Positions 56,280 to 64,000 of a DNA stretch of 64,000 bases are shown in pieces. This DNA is from Pedococcus aerophilus. Lineage in GTDB: Bacteria; Actinomycetota; Actinomycetes; Actinomycetales; Dermatophilaceae. The stretch is from contig NZ_BAAARN010000001.1 in assembly GCF_039532215.1 (NCBI RefSeq), forward strand, positions 1,659,942 to 1,723,941. Direction: 5' to 3'. Both the position numbers and the translations under genes were made by a program. Below the pieces are notes generated by a model, which ran no database searches, was not told the DNA's origin, and saw only the letters and a program-made list of their open reading frames with translations. Position 1 is the first letter of the stretch, and every line of letters begins with the position of its first letter.

Positions 56280-57416
56280 GCGTCCAGCGCTACGAGGCGA
56301 ACGGTCGGGTCCGGTATCGCGCCCGGGTGAAGTCGCACGGTCGGGAGGTCGCTACGCGGGTCTTCGATCGCAAGCAGGACGCCGTCGCGTGGGAGCAGGA
56401 CCAGTCGAGGCAACTGCGCTCTGGTGAGTGGCTGGACCCGAGGCGCGGACGGGTCACGCTTGCGTCACTCGCTCCCGAGTGGCTGGAGTCACGCAAGCGG
56501 CTCAAGCGCAAGACCCGGGAGGCGGACGCCTCGGCCTGGCGCCATCAGATCGAGCCGCGGTTCGGTCGATTGCCCATCGCCTCGATCACCGACGCGCAGG
56601 TCGCGCACTGGGTCGGCGGGCTGGTGGGCTCGGGGCTCTCTACCTCCACCGCCAACCGCTACCTGTCGACGCTCCGCTCCATGTTGGCGTTCGCGGTCGC
56701 CGACGGCCGGATCTCGAAGAAATGCGGCGGCCTCGGTCCGACTCCCCACTGGCGGGCGGGCCAGGCGGGAGGGTCAGTTCCTGACGCTCGAGGACCTACG
56801 CGCCTTCGAACGAGCCTGCTCGGGCCGGTATGCCGAGCTGATCCGGGTTCTGGGCCTGTGCGGTCTGCGGTGGGGCGAGCTCGCTGGGCTCCAGGTCGCC
56901 GATCGAGTGGCCATCCCCGGTCCTGGGCTGCGCCTTCAACGGGCGGTGCTAGCGAGTAGCAGCGACGGAAGTCTGTACGTCGACACATTGAAGGGTCGAC
57001 GGAGCAGGACCGTTCCCTTGCCGGCCGAGGTCCAGCCCGTAATCGAGGCCTGGGCTGAGGGGAAGACCGGCGATGACTGGTTGTTCCACGCGCCGGCAGG
57101 TGGGCCACTGAGCGAGTCGAACTGGAAGCGCTCGGTGGGGTGGCGCCGGGCGTGCGCCGAGATCGGCCGACCGGGTCTGCGACCGCACGACCTGCGGCAC
57201 AGCTGCGCCTCGATCTGGTTGGGTGCGGGGGCAGACCCCAAGGTCGTCCAGCGGGTCCTGGGGCATGCGTCGGCCGCGATGACGATGGACCTCTACGGGC
57301 ACCTCATCGACCAGAACCTCTGGGAGGCCGCCGAAAGGATCGGGGGCAACACGGGGGCACGTGACATTTCAAGGGACATGGGAAAGGCCCCCTCGACTGG
57401 CGTCGTGGGGGCCTGA
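56276..57416 (+). pseudogene. int: tyrosine recombinase integrase, one-base frameshift
   Basis: Site-specific recombinase responsible for insertion into tRNA-Thr. Translation runs from GTG at 56276 through the arm-binding and SAM-like core-binding domains to GRISKK, then leaves frame; dropping one A of the AAA at 56720-56722 restores GRISKNAAASVRLPTGG and a 379-residue protein. The catalytic half keeps the active-site residues: Arg in LRWGEL, Lys in TLKGRRSR, HDLRH and the final Tyr in MDLYGHL. Without repair the catalytic domain is not translated with its DNA-binding domain, so the element is probably unable to move by itself. Confidence 0.88.
57385..57414. terminator. terminator-like hairpin at the element right end
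   Basis: AGGCCCCC (57385-57392) pairs with GGGGGCCT (57407-57414), with an inner CGAC/GTCG pair, and a TTTT follows in the plus direction. It can end int transcription and, read the other way, end the tRNA-Thr transcript. Its AAGGCCCCCTCGAC arm matches that of the ancestral terminator at 52143. Confidence 0.7.
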
Positions 57417-57430
57417 CCTGCGGTTTTGCT

Positions 57431-57477
57431 GTGGAGCCGCCTATCGGAATCGAACCGATGACCTATTCATTACGAGT
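57431..57477. repeat. right att repeat, within intact tRNA-Thr
   Basis: 47 bp identical to 52178-52224; here it is the 3-prime half of the complete tRNA gene. Confidence 0.95.
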
Positions 57478-57508
57478 GAATCGCTCTGGCCGACTGAGCT
57501 AAGGCGGC
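57432..57508 (-). tRNA. tRNA-Thr (anticodon CGT)
   Basis: A complete 77-nt cloverleaf including CCA: acceptor GCCGCCT pairs with AGGCGGC, anticodon stem ATTCA/TGAAT holds the loop CTCGTAA with anticodon CGT, and the T-arm is ATCGG-TTCGATT-CCGAT. It reads ACG codons. The integrated element preserves its full sequence because the att copy restores the 3-prime half. Confidence 0.96.
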
Positions 57509-57532
57509 ATGTGCCCGAGGGCACGGACGATG

Positions 57533-57563
57533 AGTATACGGATGAGCCGGGCAATCTCCGAAC
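57533..57563 (-). promoter_or_regulatory. predicted tRNA-Thr promoter
   Basis: On the minus strand TATACT (57533-57538) lies about 25 bp upstream of the mature tRNA 5-prime end. A weak TTCGGA hexamer is 18 bp further upstream. Confidence 0.4.
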
Positions 57564-57641
57564 CGGACCCACCGACCCCGTGTCCCCTCGCCTGCGACGC
57601 GCCCACGGACCTCCACAGAAGACCCTCCGAAGCGGCTCAGG

Positions 57642-59189
57642 TCAGCACTTCGTCCCGTCCTTCGGGACCGTGCCGTCTGTGAAGTAGTCGTTGATCGCGT
57701 CGTCGATGCAGCCGTTGGACCGCGCATAGGCCGTGTGCCCGTCGCCGTCGAAGGTGATGAGGCTGGCGTTCGACAGCTGGTCTCGAAGACGGACCGACCA
57801 CTCGTACGGCGTAGCCGGGTCCCGCGTCGTGCCCACGACGACGATCGGCCCGCTGCCCTCGGCCGAGATCTTCTGCGGGCCTCCCCCGCCCTCGGCGGCC
57901 TTGACCGGCCACTGGCCGCAGACCAGCGAGCCCCAGGCGAGGAACGGCCCCCACGTCGGGGCCACCTTGGCGTTGTCCGCAGCGCGCTGGGCGTAGACGT
58001 CCGGGTCCGCGCTGTCGGGGTTGTCGAGGCAGGAGATGGCGTAGAACGCCTCGAGCAGGTTGCCGGCGTAGGCGCCGTTCTGGTTGCGCTGGGCGTACTG
58101 GTCGGCGAGCTTCATCAGCTCGGTGCCGTCGTTGCGGCGGACCACGTCGGTCAGCGCATCGGTGAGCGTGCCCCACGAACCCTGGTCGTACATCGCCTGG
58201 GCGATGCCGGTGGCGGCCCAGCCCTCGGTGAGCTGGTTGAGCCTGCCGTCCTGCATCGGGACCGGCTGCTGGTCCAGCCTGGTCAACAGGCCCCGCAGCC
58301 CGGACATCACCTCGTCGACCGAGCCGCCGAGGGGGCAGTCGCCCTCGTCGACGCAGTCCGCGGCATACGCCCGCGTGGCCCGCTCGAAGCCCTCGGCCTG
58401 ACCCTTGGAGACCTCGGCCGAGGTGATGTCGGGCGGGAGGACGCCGTCGAGGACGAACCGCCCCACCAGCTTCGGGAACAGCCCGGCGTACGTCGCGCCG
58501 AGGAAGGTGCCGTAGGACTTCCCGAGGAAGTTGAGCTGCTCGTCACCGAGCGCCGAGCGCAGGATGTCCATGTCCTTGGCGGCGTCGACCGTGGACACGT
58601 GGCTGACGAGCGCACCCGTCCGCTGCTGGCACCCCTGCGCGAACTCCTTGCCGGACGCGGCGAACTCCGCGGCCTCGGTGGCGTCGTCCGGCGTCGGGTC
58701 CTGGCCGAGGAAGTCGTCCATCTGCGCGTCCGGGAGGCAGTCCACCGGCTGCGAGCGCTGCACCCCCCGCGGGTCGAAGCCCACGACGTCGAACCGCTGG
58801 CGCACCGGCTTGCCCACGATGAAGTCGGCGGCCTGCGCGTAGTCGACACCGGACCCGCCCGGACCGCCGGGGTTCACGACGAGGGACCCGATCCGGTCCT
58901 TGGACTTCGTCGCCTTCATCCGCAGCACGGAGATCTCGATCTGGTCGCCGTCGGGCGCCGCGTAGTCGAGCGGCACCTTGAGCTTGGCGCACTCCCCGAT
59001 CTGGCACTTGGCCCAGGCGAGCTGCTGGCCGTAGTACGAGGCGAGCGCCTCGGACCCCGCCGGTGGTGTGGCGGCCGCGGTCGAGGACGTGGTGGGTGCG
59101 GCGTCGTCGCCGCCGAGGAGCGAGCACCCCGACAGGCTGACCGCCGTGATGGCGGCCGCGGCCACCAGCACCCGTGCGCGAGAAGTCAT
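57642..59189 (-). CDS. secreted TAP-like alpha/beta hydrolase lipoprotein
   Basis: A 515-residue exported hydrolase of the tripeptidyl aminopeptidase (SlpD/SlpE) family. Lipobox SLSGC gives a lipidated Cys22; the alpha/beta hydrolase core has NPGGPGGSG (oxyanion region), GFDPRGV, the nucleophile elbow GKSYGT and, near the end, Asp in TTRDPATP and His in DGHTAYARSNGC; the C-terminal TAP-like cap follows. It likely trims peptides outside the cell. ATG at 59189 was chosen over GTG at 59198. Monocistronic in appearance. Confidence 0.92.
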   Translation of the reverse strand: MTSRARVLVAAAAITAVSLSGCSLLGGDDAAPTTSSTAAATPPAGSEALASYYGQQLAWAKCQIGECAKLKVPLDYAAPDGDQIEISVLRMKATKSKDRIGSLVVNPGGPGGSGVDYAQAADFIVGKPVRQRFDVVGFDPRGVQRSQPVDCLPDAQMDDFLGQDPTPDDATEAAEFAASGKEFAQGCQQRTGALVSHVSTVDAAKDMDILRSALGDEQLNFLGKSYGTFLGATYAGLFPKLVGRFVLDGVLPPDITSAEVSKGQAEGFERATRAYAADCVDEGDCPLGGSVDEVMSGLRGLLTRLDQQPVPMQDGRLNQLTEGWAATGIAQAMYDQGSWGTLTDALTDVVRRNDGTELMKLADQYAQRNQNGAYAGNLLEAFYAISCLDNPDSADPDVYAQRAADNAKVAPTWGPFLAWGSLVCGQWPVKAAEGGGGPQKISAEGSGPIVVVGTTRDPATPYEWSVRLRDQLSNASLITFDGDGHTAYARSNGCIDDAINDYFTDGTVPKDGTKC

Positions 59190-59290
59190 GGGCGGCACGG
59201 TATCCCGCCCTGCTGGGAGCCGCCTTGGGAGCCGCCTTGGGGGCCGTGCAGGGAGCCGCGCGGCCCGAGCCGGTATGCGGCGTGGTCGCC

Positions 59291-60439
59291 TCAGCGGGGC
59301 ACGCGCAGCGTGATCGCCATCGCCTCGAGGGCCAGCAGCGGGGCGACGTTCAACCCGATCCGCTCCCGGGCTGTGCCGATGGCGTCCATCGCGCCGAGCA
59401 GCTGCTCCGGGCTCATCGACCGGGCGAGCGCCTGCACCTCGCGGAGGCTGTCCTGGTTGACGAGGCCGAGCCCGGCGCCGCTGTGCACGACGAGGGCATC
59501 CCGGTAGACGGAGAGGAGGTCGACCAGCGAGCGGTCCAGGACGTCGCGGGAGTGCCGGGTGGCCCGCGCCTTCTGCTCCTTCTCGAGGGAGGAGATCTGG
59601 CTGCGGATGTGGGGCGGCTGGGTGCGTGCCGACGGGTCGGCCCCGAGCATCTCCATGAGGCGCTGCTTCTCGGCGACGTCGCGCTCGGTGGCCGCGGCAG
59701 ATGACTCCTCGTCGGCGATGGACACCAGGTCCGCGGCTGCGCCGACCGCGTCGCCGACCCCGTGGATCCGGCCGGCGAGGGCGATGACGTCGCGGCGTCG
59801 GATGCGCGCGCCCTCGTCACGGGCCAACCGGCGGGCGAGGCCGACGTGGCTCTGGGCCGCCCGCGCGGCATACAGGGCCATCGGCATCTCGATGCCGTCG
59901 CGCCGGTGCAGCAGCTCGGCGACCGCCTCCACGGGAGGCGTGCGCAGGCGCACGTGCCGCGAACGCGAGCGGATCGTGATGATGATGTCCTCCAGCGAGG
60001 GCGCGCAGAGGATCCACACGGTCCGCGGTGTCGGCTCCTCGAGGGCTTTGAGCAGCGCGTTGGCGGGGGCGTCGGAGAAGGCGGTGAGGCGGTCGGCGTC
60101 CTCGATGATGATGATCCGCCACTTCCCCACCGAGGGACGCAGCGCAGCGAGCTGGACGAGGTCGCGGATGACCGAGACCTTGAGCGAGAGCCCTTCGGTG
60201 GCGACCACGTCGACGTCGGCGTGCGTGCCGTCGAGGGCGGTCCGGCACTCGCGGCACTCGCCGCACCCTCCGTTGGGGCACTGGAGCGCCGCGGCGAAAG
60301 CGCGTGCAGCCACCGAGCGACCGGACCCGGGCGGCCCGGTGAGCAGCCAAGCATGGGTCATCGAGGCAGGCTCGGCCGCCGCACGCTGGAGCGTGGCGAC
60401 GGCGGAGTCCTGGCCGATGACGTCGCGCCATACGGTCAC
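59291..60439 (-). CDS. holB: DNA polymerase III subunit delta-prime
   Basis: Clamp-loader subunit of 382 residues. The AAA fold begins with GPPGSGRS (35-42), where the Walker A lysine is Arg, as expected for the non-hydrolysing delta-prime. A zinc module C54-x4-C59-x2-C62-x2-C65 and the sensor-region segment KALEEPTPRTVWILC follow. GTG at 60439 overlaps the tmk stop as GTGA, the standard tmk-holB pairing. Confidence 0.94.
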   Translation of the reverse strand: MTVWRDVIGQDSAVATLQRAAAEPASMTHAWLLTGPPGSGRSVAARAFAAALQCPNGGCGECRECRTALDGTHADVDVVATEGLSLKVSVIRDLVQLAALRPSVGKWRIIIIEDADRLTAFSDAPANALLKALEEPTPRTVWILCAPSLEDIIITIRSRSRHVRLRTPPVEAVAELLHRRDGIEMPMALYAARAAQSHVGLARRLARDEGARIRRRDVIALAGRIHGVGDAVGAAADLVSIADEESSAAATERDVAEKQRLMEMLGADPSARTQPPHIRSQISSLEKEQKARATRHSRDVLDRSLVDLLSVYRDALVVHSGAGLGLVNQDSLREVQALARSMSPEQLLGAMDAIGTARERIGLNVAPLLALEAMAITLRVPR

Positions 60440-61053
60440 GGCAGCACCCCGGTCGAGCGGAGCCGATCGACGACGGCGGCGTGGATCTCGTCCGCGGGGA
60501 GCGTTCCGTCGACGACGAGGTACCGCTGCGGGTTGCCCTGCGCCATGGCGAGGAAGTGCGCCCGGATCGCCTCGTGGAAGGCGTCGGCCTCGGACTCGAG
60601 GCGGTCGTGGACGTCGCCGCGGCGGCGGCGGCCCTCCTGCGCCGAGATGTCCACGATGACCGTGAGGTCGGGGACCAGACCGTCCACCGCCCACATGTTG
60701 AGGTCGTGGATCTCCTCGGCACCGAGGTCGCGGCCCGCGCCCTGGTAGGCGACGGAGGAGTCGGTGTAGCGGTCGGTCAGCACGACCTCGCCCCGGTCGA
60801 GGGCCGGGCGGATCAGCTGGTCGACGTGGTGGGCCTTGTCGGCGGCGAAGAGGAGGGCCTCGGCACGGGGGGCGACGTGGGCACCGTGGAGGACGAGGTC
60901 ACGGATCTGGTGGCCGAGGTCGGTGCCGCCCGGCTGTCGGGTGACGACGACGGTGCGGCCGGCGGTCTCGAGCGCCTCGCGGAGCAGCGACACCTGGGTC
61001 GACTTGCCCGCGCCGTCGCCACCCTCGAAGGCGATGAAGAGTCCGTCCGTCAC
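60436..61053 (-). CDS. tmk: thymidylate kinase
   Basis: Phosphorylates dTMP to dTDP. 205 residues: P-loop GGDGAGKST (11-19), the DRYTDSSVAYQGAGR substrate segment and a LID region QEGRRRRG. GTG at 61053. It feeds DNA replication along with the coupled holB. Confidence 0.96.
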   Translation of the reverse strand: MTDGLFIAFEGGDGAGKSTQVSLLREALETAGRTVVVTRQPGGTDLGHQIRDLVLHGAHVAPRAEALLFAADKAHHVDQLIRPALDRGEVVLTDRYTDSSVAYQGAGRDLGAEEIHDLNMWAVDGLVPDLTVIVDISAQEGRRRRGDVHDRLESEADAFHEAIRAHFLAMAQGNPQRYLVVDGTLPADEIHAAVVDRLRSTGVLP

Positions 61054-61093
61054 GCAGGTGAGCCTAGGCGGTCACGGGGACACCGGGTGATGC

Positions 61094-61135
61094 AGGCACG
61101 GGCGCACCGACGCGATCGTCGATGCACCCGTGCCT
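61094..61135 (-). terminator. hairpin ending the exported-protein gene set
   Basis: AGGCACGGG pairs with CCCGTGCCT (9 bp), and the inside continues with GCA/TGC and CGACG/CGTCG around a CGAT loop, two mismatches in all. It lies 3 bp past the stop of the exported protein gene and 41 bp ahead of tmk. Confidence 0.75.
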
Positions 61136-61137
61136 GG

Positions 61138-62790
61138 TCAGGGCAGGGAGTTCTTGCCCACCGTCAGCGTCGCCTGCGTCAGCGTGCCCGAGGTTGCCGT
61201 GAAGGAGTGGGACGTCCAGTTGCCGCTGTCGCTGTAGGACCACTGCGACGAGGTGGCGGCACCGGTAGCCGGGACCGTCAGGACCTGGGCGGCTGCGGGG
61301 GTCCCACCCGCCGGGTTGGGGGCGCTCACGGTGACCGTCCGGGTCGACCCGAGGTTGGTGACGATGTTGCCCTGCTCGTCGGTGATGCTGACCCTGGCCG
61401 TCGCCGTGGTGTTGTTGCCGATGACTGCGCCGCACGTGAAGTAGCAGCTGGTGGTCGGCTGGACGACACCTTGGGCGGTGACCGTGGTCCAGGCGAGCCT
61501 GGCCGCCGCACCGGCGGTGACGACCACATTCGAGCTGGTACCCGTCATCGAGGCCAGTCCCGAGTCGGTCACCGTGATCGACTGCGACCCGGACCTGACC
61601 GGCGTGACCGGGAACGTCGCGGTGCCGTTGGTGAAGGTGACGTTCGTGGGCACGGTCACCGGTGCGCCGCTCGGGCCGGCCTGCAGACCGGTGACGCTGA
61701 TCGGCTTCGCACCCGTGTAGCCGGGGTACGTCGAGACGGTGACGTTGAAGGGGGTGCCCGCCGTGGCGGTGGCAGGTGCTGTCACGGTGAAGGTGTTCTT
61801 CAGCGTGATCGGCACCTCCGTGCTGGGAGTGGCGTTGTCGGCGTTGTCCCTGGCGATCGCGATGAGCGTGTAGCTGCCCTCGGGTAGCGAGCTGGTCGGC
61901 CACGACCAGGACCAGGTGGTGCCGTTGTACGTCGGGCTGCCCCCGAGCTGCGACACCGTGTTGCCGAAGCGGTACTGGACCACCACCGAGGCGAGCGACG
62001 AGGAGCCCGTGTCGGCCGCGCTGCCGGTGATGGTGACGGTGCCACCGTTGACCGAGCCCGTGGTGGGCGAGGAGATCGAGACCGTCGGCGCGACCTTGTC
62101 GATCTTGAGGGCCAGCTGCTTCGGCAGCTCGGTGTTGCCGAGGGTGTCCTTGGAGTAGAACCTCACCGTCGCCGTCGAGGAGACCACGAACGGCGCCGTG
62201 TACGCGGTGGTCGGGTTGGTGCCGTCGATGGAGTACCAGGTTCCGGCAACTCCGGACGCATCGGTGGCCGAGAGCGTGACGGTGACGTCGGTCTTGTTCC
62301 AGCCCGCGCCGTTGGCGGCCGGGGACTGCGTGGCCGTCGTGACGGGGGCGGCGTTGTCGGCGCTGGGCACGTCCACCGAAGTGGTCCGCGGCGCCGGTGA
62401 CTCCCACGCGGTGCCGGCCAGGACGGCATACACGGCGTAGGTGTTGCTCTGGCCGGACACTGGTGCCGCGTCCGTGCAGGCACCGTTGGCGCCGGTCACC
62501 GTGCACACGGTCGCCACTGGGGAGGGCGACGTCCGAGCCACGCGGTAGCCCGAGGGCGTCGGCCCACCTGTGGGCGCCGAGACGGTGAAGGTCACCGTCG
62601 AGGCCGTCACTCCGGACGTGACGACGCCAGGTGTGCCGAGCGCGGCGGCACGGCCACCGGCGTCGGCCACGGTCGAGGTCACGGAGAAGTACGCCCAGGC
62701 GGGCACCGCCAGGCCCACCAGCACGAGCACGGCGACGAGGCCGCCGAGTCCGGCCCGGCGGGAGGTACGGCTCATCCGGTGTCCTGTCAT
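61138..62790 (-). CDS. large exported protein with Ig-like/FN3-type repeats
   Basis: A 550-residue exported protein. A long N-terminal signal (about 1-38, GLVAVLVLVGLAVPAWAYF) is followed by FN3/Ig-like segments: GVTASTVTFTVSAPTGGPTPSGYRV, a SIDGTNPTTAYTAPF chitobiase/Big-type unit and later Thr/Ser-rich beta domains (ITVTDSGLASMTG). Three cysteines form a probable pair (CYFTC). ATG at 62790 overlaps the previous stop as ATGA. Likely a surface or secreted structural protein; no enzyme motif seen. Confidence 0.8.
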   Translation of the reverse strand: MTGHRMSRTSRRAGLGGLVAVLVLVGLAVPAWAYFSVTSTVADAGGRAAALGTPGVVTSGVTASTVTFTVSAPTGGPTPSGYRVARTSPSPVATVCTVTGANGACTDAAPVSGQSNTYAVYAVLAGTAWESPAPRTTSVDVPSADNAAPVTTATQSPAANGAGWNKTDVTVTLSATDASGVAGTWYSIDGTNPTTAYTAPFVVSSTATVRFYSKDTLGNTELPKQLALKIDKVAPTVSISSPTTGSVNGGTVTITGSAADTGSSSLASVVVQYRFGNTVSQLGGSPTYNGTTWSWSWPTSSLPEGSYTLIAIARDNADNATPSTEVPITLKNTFTVTAPATATAGTPFNVTVSTYPGYTGAKPISVTGLQAGPSGAPVTVPTNVTFTNGTATFPVTPVRSGSQSITVTDSGLASMTGTSSNVVVTAGAAARLAWTTVTAQGVVQPTTSCYFTCGAVIGNNTTATARVSITDEQGNIVTNLGSTRTVTVSAPNPAGGTPAAAQVLTVPATGAATSSQWSYSDSGNWTSHSFTATSGTLTQATLTVGKNSLP

Positions 62791-63326
62791 GACGTCTGTC
62801 CGGTCAGGACGACGGGGACGGAGAAGGTGGCGCCCTGGCAGCCCGATGCCATCGTCATGCCGAACGTCATGGCGCTGGGGACAGTGACCGAGACGTTGGA
62901 GGCCTTGGCAGCCAAGGAGATCGAGAGTCCGGTGGCAGAGACGAGGACCGGCGGCGCGGTGCACGGCCCTGAGGCGCCGGTGACCGTCACCTGGCGGGTA
63001 GGGTCCAGGGCGACCGACGTGATGCGAACCGGTACGACGTTGTCGTTGGAGACCACGAGGTTCAGGGCCACCGCCGGCCCACCGGGGTAGGCCCCGGAGG
63101 TGGGCGCCGTCACGGAGCTGGTCGTGAGGGCGACCGTCGAGCCGGCGGTGGCGGTTCCGGAGCCTGCGCCCGTCGAGGACCAGACCGCGAACGCAGTCCC
63201 TCCGACGACGGCAGTGAGGACAAGGGTCGTGACGATGGAGACCACCGCGCGGAGGGCACCCGTGCGCGCACGTCCCCGGCGACCGCGTCGCGGGTCCTGG
63301 GCAGGGGGGGTATGGCGCGTGGTCAC
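62787..63326 (-). CDS. exported TasA/SipW-type-like protein
   Basis: A 179-residue protein with a basic N-terminus (RRGRRGRARTGALR), a membrane/signal segment (about 24-46) and a beta-rich part beginning AFAVWSSTGAGSGTATAGS, which resembles the sequence after the SipW-type cleavage site in TasA/camelysin-like proteins (inferred). Two Cys (SGPC, SGC) could form a disulphide. GTG at 63326 overlaps the upstream stop as GTGA; its stop overlaps the next ATG, so all three are coupled. Confidence 0.75.
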   Translation of the reverse strand: MTTRHTPPAQDPRRGRRGRARTGALRAVVSIVTTLVLTAVVGGTAFAVWSSTGAGSGTATAGSTVALTTSSVTAPTSGAYPGGPAVALNLVVSNDNVVPVRITSVALDPTRQVTVTGASGPCTAPPVLVSATGLSISLAAKASNVSVTVPSAMTFGMTMASGCQGATFSVPVVLTGQTS

Positions 63327-64000
63327 TGGTTCGTCGCCGATCCCGTGTAGGCGAGCTGGACCTGCACGCCGCGGCAGGCGTCCTGGCTGCGGTTCGCATT
63401 GGCGAAGGTGACGGTGGGCAGTGCCGACATCGGCACTCCGAGGGTCGCGAGCCTCGTCGCGGGCGCATTCGCGGGCACGGTGAGCGGGTACGACCCGGCG
63501 TACTGCCGGACGGCGAAATCTGCTGCGGTGCAACCGGGGACGGCCGACCCGTTGCGGGTGATCGAGGCGACGGTCACTCCGAGGCTGGTGATCTTGATGG
63601 TCTGGTTGTTGGGGTTCGTGACGGTCAGGTCGACGGGCCGGGCCGGCGCCCCGGGGTAGAGGGAGCCGACGACGTTTCCGCCGAGGGCGAACGGCTTCGA
63701 GCTCAGCTTCGAGTCGACGACGAGGCTCGCCGTCGCGCTGGACGCGCTGACGCCGGACCCAGAAGCGTTCACAGTGATGCTCGTCGTCCCGTCCGGGGTG
63801 TTCGAGGCGGTGGACACCGAGAGGGTCGCCGTGCCGGGCGACGTCCCTGCGGGGACGCTGGTCGGCGAGAGCGCCAGCTGGACCCCCTTCGGGAGGGTTC
63901 CGGTCGCCGCCAGGGTGATGGCACCGGCATACCCGTTGACCCGACTGATGTTCACGGCATACGTCGCGGTCGAGGCCGGTGCCACGGCGATGGATGCCGG
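63323..64000 (-). CDS. exported beta-domain protein, N-terminus beyond window
   Basis: The 225 visible residues lack the start. They contain a VNGYAGAITLAATGTLPKGV segment and SPTSVPAGTSPGTATLSV, typical of extracytoplasmic Ig-like (Calx-beta/NEW3-type) domains, then a SKPFALGGNVVGSLYPGAP part related in style to the next protein and two Cys (PGC, DAC). Same operon as the two genes that follow. Probably a secreted or surface protein. Confidence 0.75.
   Translation of the reverse strand, partial: PASIAVAPASTATYAVNISRVNGYAGAITLAATGTLPKGVQLALSPTSVPAGTSPGTATLSVSTASNTPDGTTSITVNASGSGVSASSATASLVVDSKLSSKPFALGGNVVGSLYPGAPARPVDLTVTNPNNQTIKITSLGVTVASITRNGSAVPGCTAADFAVRQYAGSYPLTVPANAPATRLATLGVPMSALPTVTFANANRSQDACRGVQVQLAYTGSATNQ

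Larger units (their letters stand above)
52178..57477 (+). mobile_element. pSAM2/AICE-like integrative element in tRNA-Thr(CGT)
   Basis: A 5.25-kb insert bounded by two identical 47-bp copies of the tRNA-Thr 3-prime half (52178-52224 and 57431-57477). Order: cargo ORFs of unknown function, an exported lipoprotein, a RepSA-type initiator, excisionase and tyrosine integrase, the last three being the standard integration/replication module of actinomycete integrative elements. The TraB/FtsK-like transfer gene and regulators such as pra or korSA are not seen. Both rep and int carry a one-base frameshift. The intact tRNA is at the right end. Confidence 0.92.

Overview
The window is high-GC Gram-positive DNA from an actinobacterium. 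Lsr2, a conservon (CvnABCD), a RepSA-type integrative element, GTGA/ATGA-coupled start-stop overlaps and the actinobacterial gene order nadB-panC / folK-folP-folE-ftsH-hpt-tilS-dacB-ppa all point there. A member of Micrococcales close to Intrasporangiaceae is my best guess, but that rests on general resemblance only.

Left part (1-6560): a split non-homologous end-joining set (Ku, facing a separate ATP-dependent ligase and a separate LigD-type polymerase), a FhuF-like iron-sulfur protein, the nucleoid protein Lsr2, a small membrane protein coupled to lysS, and an AAA ATPase. Positions 6463-6524 hold a striking palindrome between convergent genes.

Metabolic core (6560-26961): NAD and pantothenate genes (nadC, nadB, panC and a DUF2520 reductase-like gene), a MidA-type methyltransferase close to an orphan NuoD-like gene, a cytochrome P450 and a lipoprotein. 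Then comes a long leftward run: DUF3180, a FolB-FolK fusion, folP, an MprF-like membrane protein, folE, ftsH, hpt, tilS, a zincin-like protein and dacB, with ppa facing away.

Envelope and catabolism (27145-35706): an NlpC/P60 hydrolase with a candidate MtrA-type operator, an MFS transporter, a Tat-exported peptidoglycan-binding/M15-like protein, an alpha/beta hydrolase, a GH32 fructosidase and an S9 peptidase.

Signalling (35811-51941): the conservon, with an unusually long CvnA tail carrying five copies of a short LPxRxPG-like motif; a divergent GAF-GAF histidine kinase; a PepSY-like secreted protein; LysE; a SigE-family sigma factor coupled to a membrane beta-propeller-like protein; a pentapeptide/DinB protein; and a STAS-like protein coupled to a cytosolic hybrid kinase (HisKA-HATPase-REC-REC-HPt). 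Facing the last pair is an H-NOX haem sensor with its own histidine kinase, whose pocket residues predict nitric-oxide rather than oxygen sensing.

Mobile element (52178-57477): a 5.25 kb pSAM2/AICE-like element in the 3-prime end of tRNA-Thr(CGT), flanked by 47-bp identical att repeats. It carries cargo ORFs, a RepSA initiator, an excisionase and a tyrosine integrase. rep and int each have a single-base +1 frameshift and no transfer gene is visible, so the element looks newly immobilised.

Right end (57642-64000): a TAP-like secreted hydrolase, holB, tmk, and three coupled genes for exported proteins that resemble the SipW/TasA-type class.
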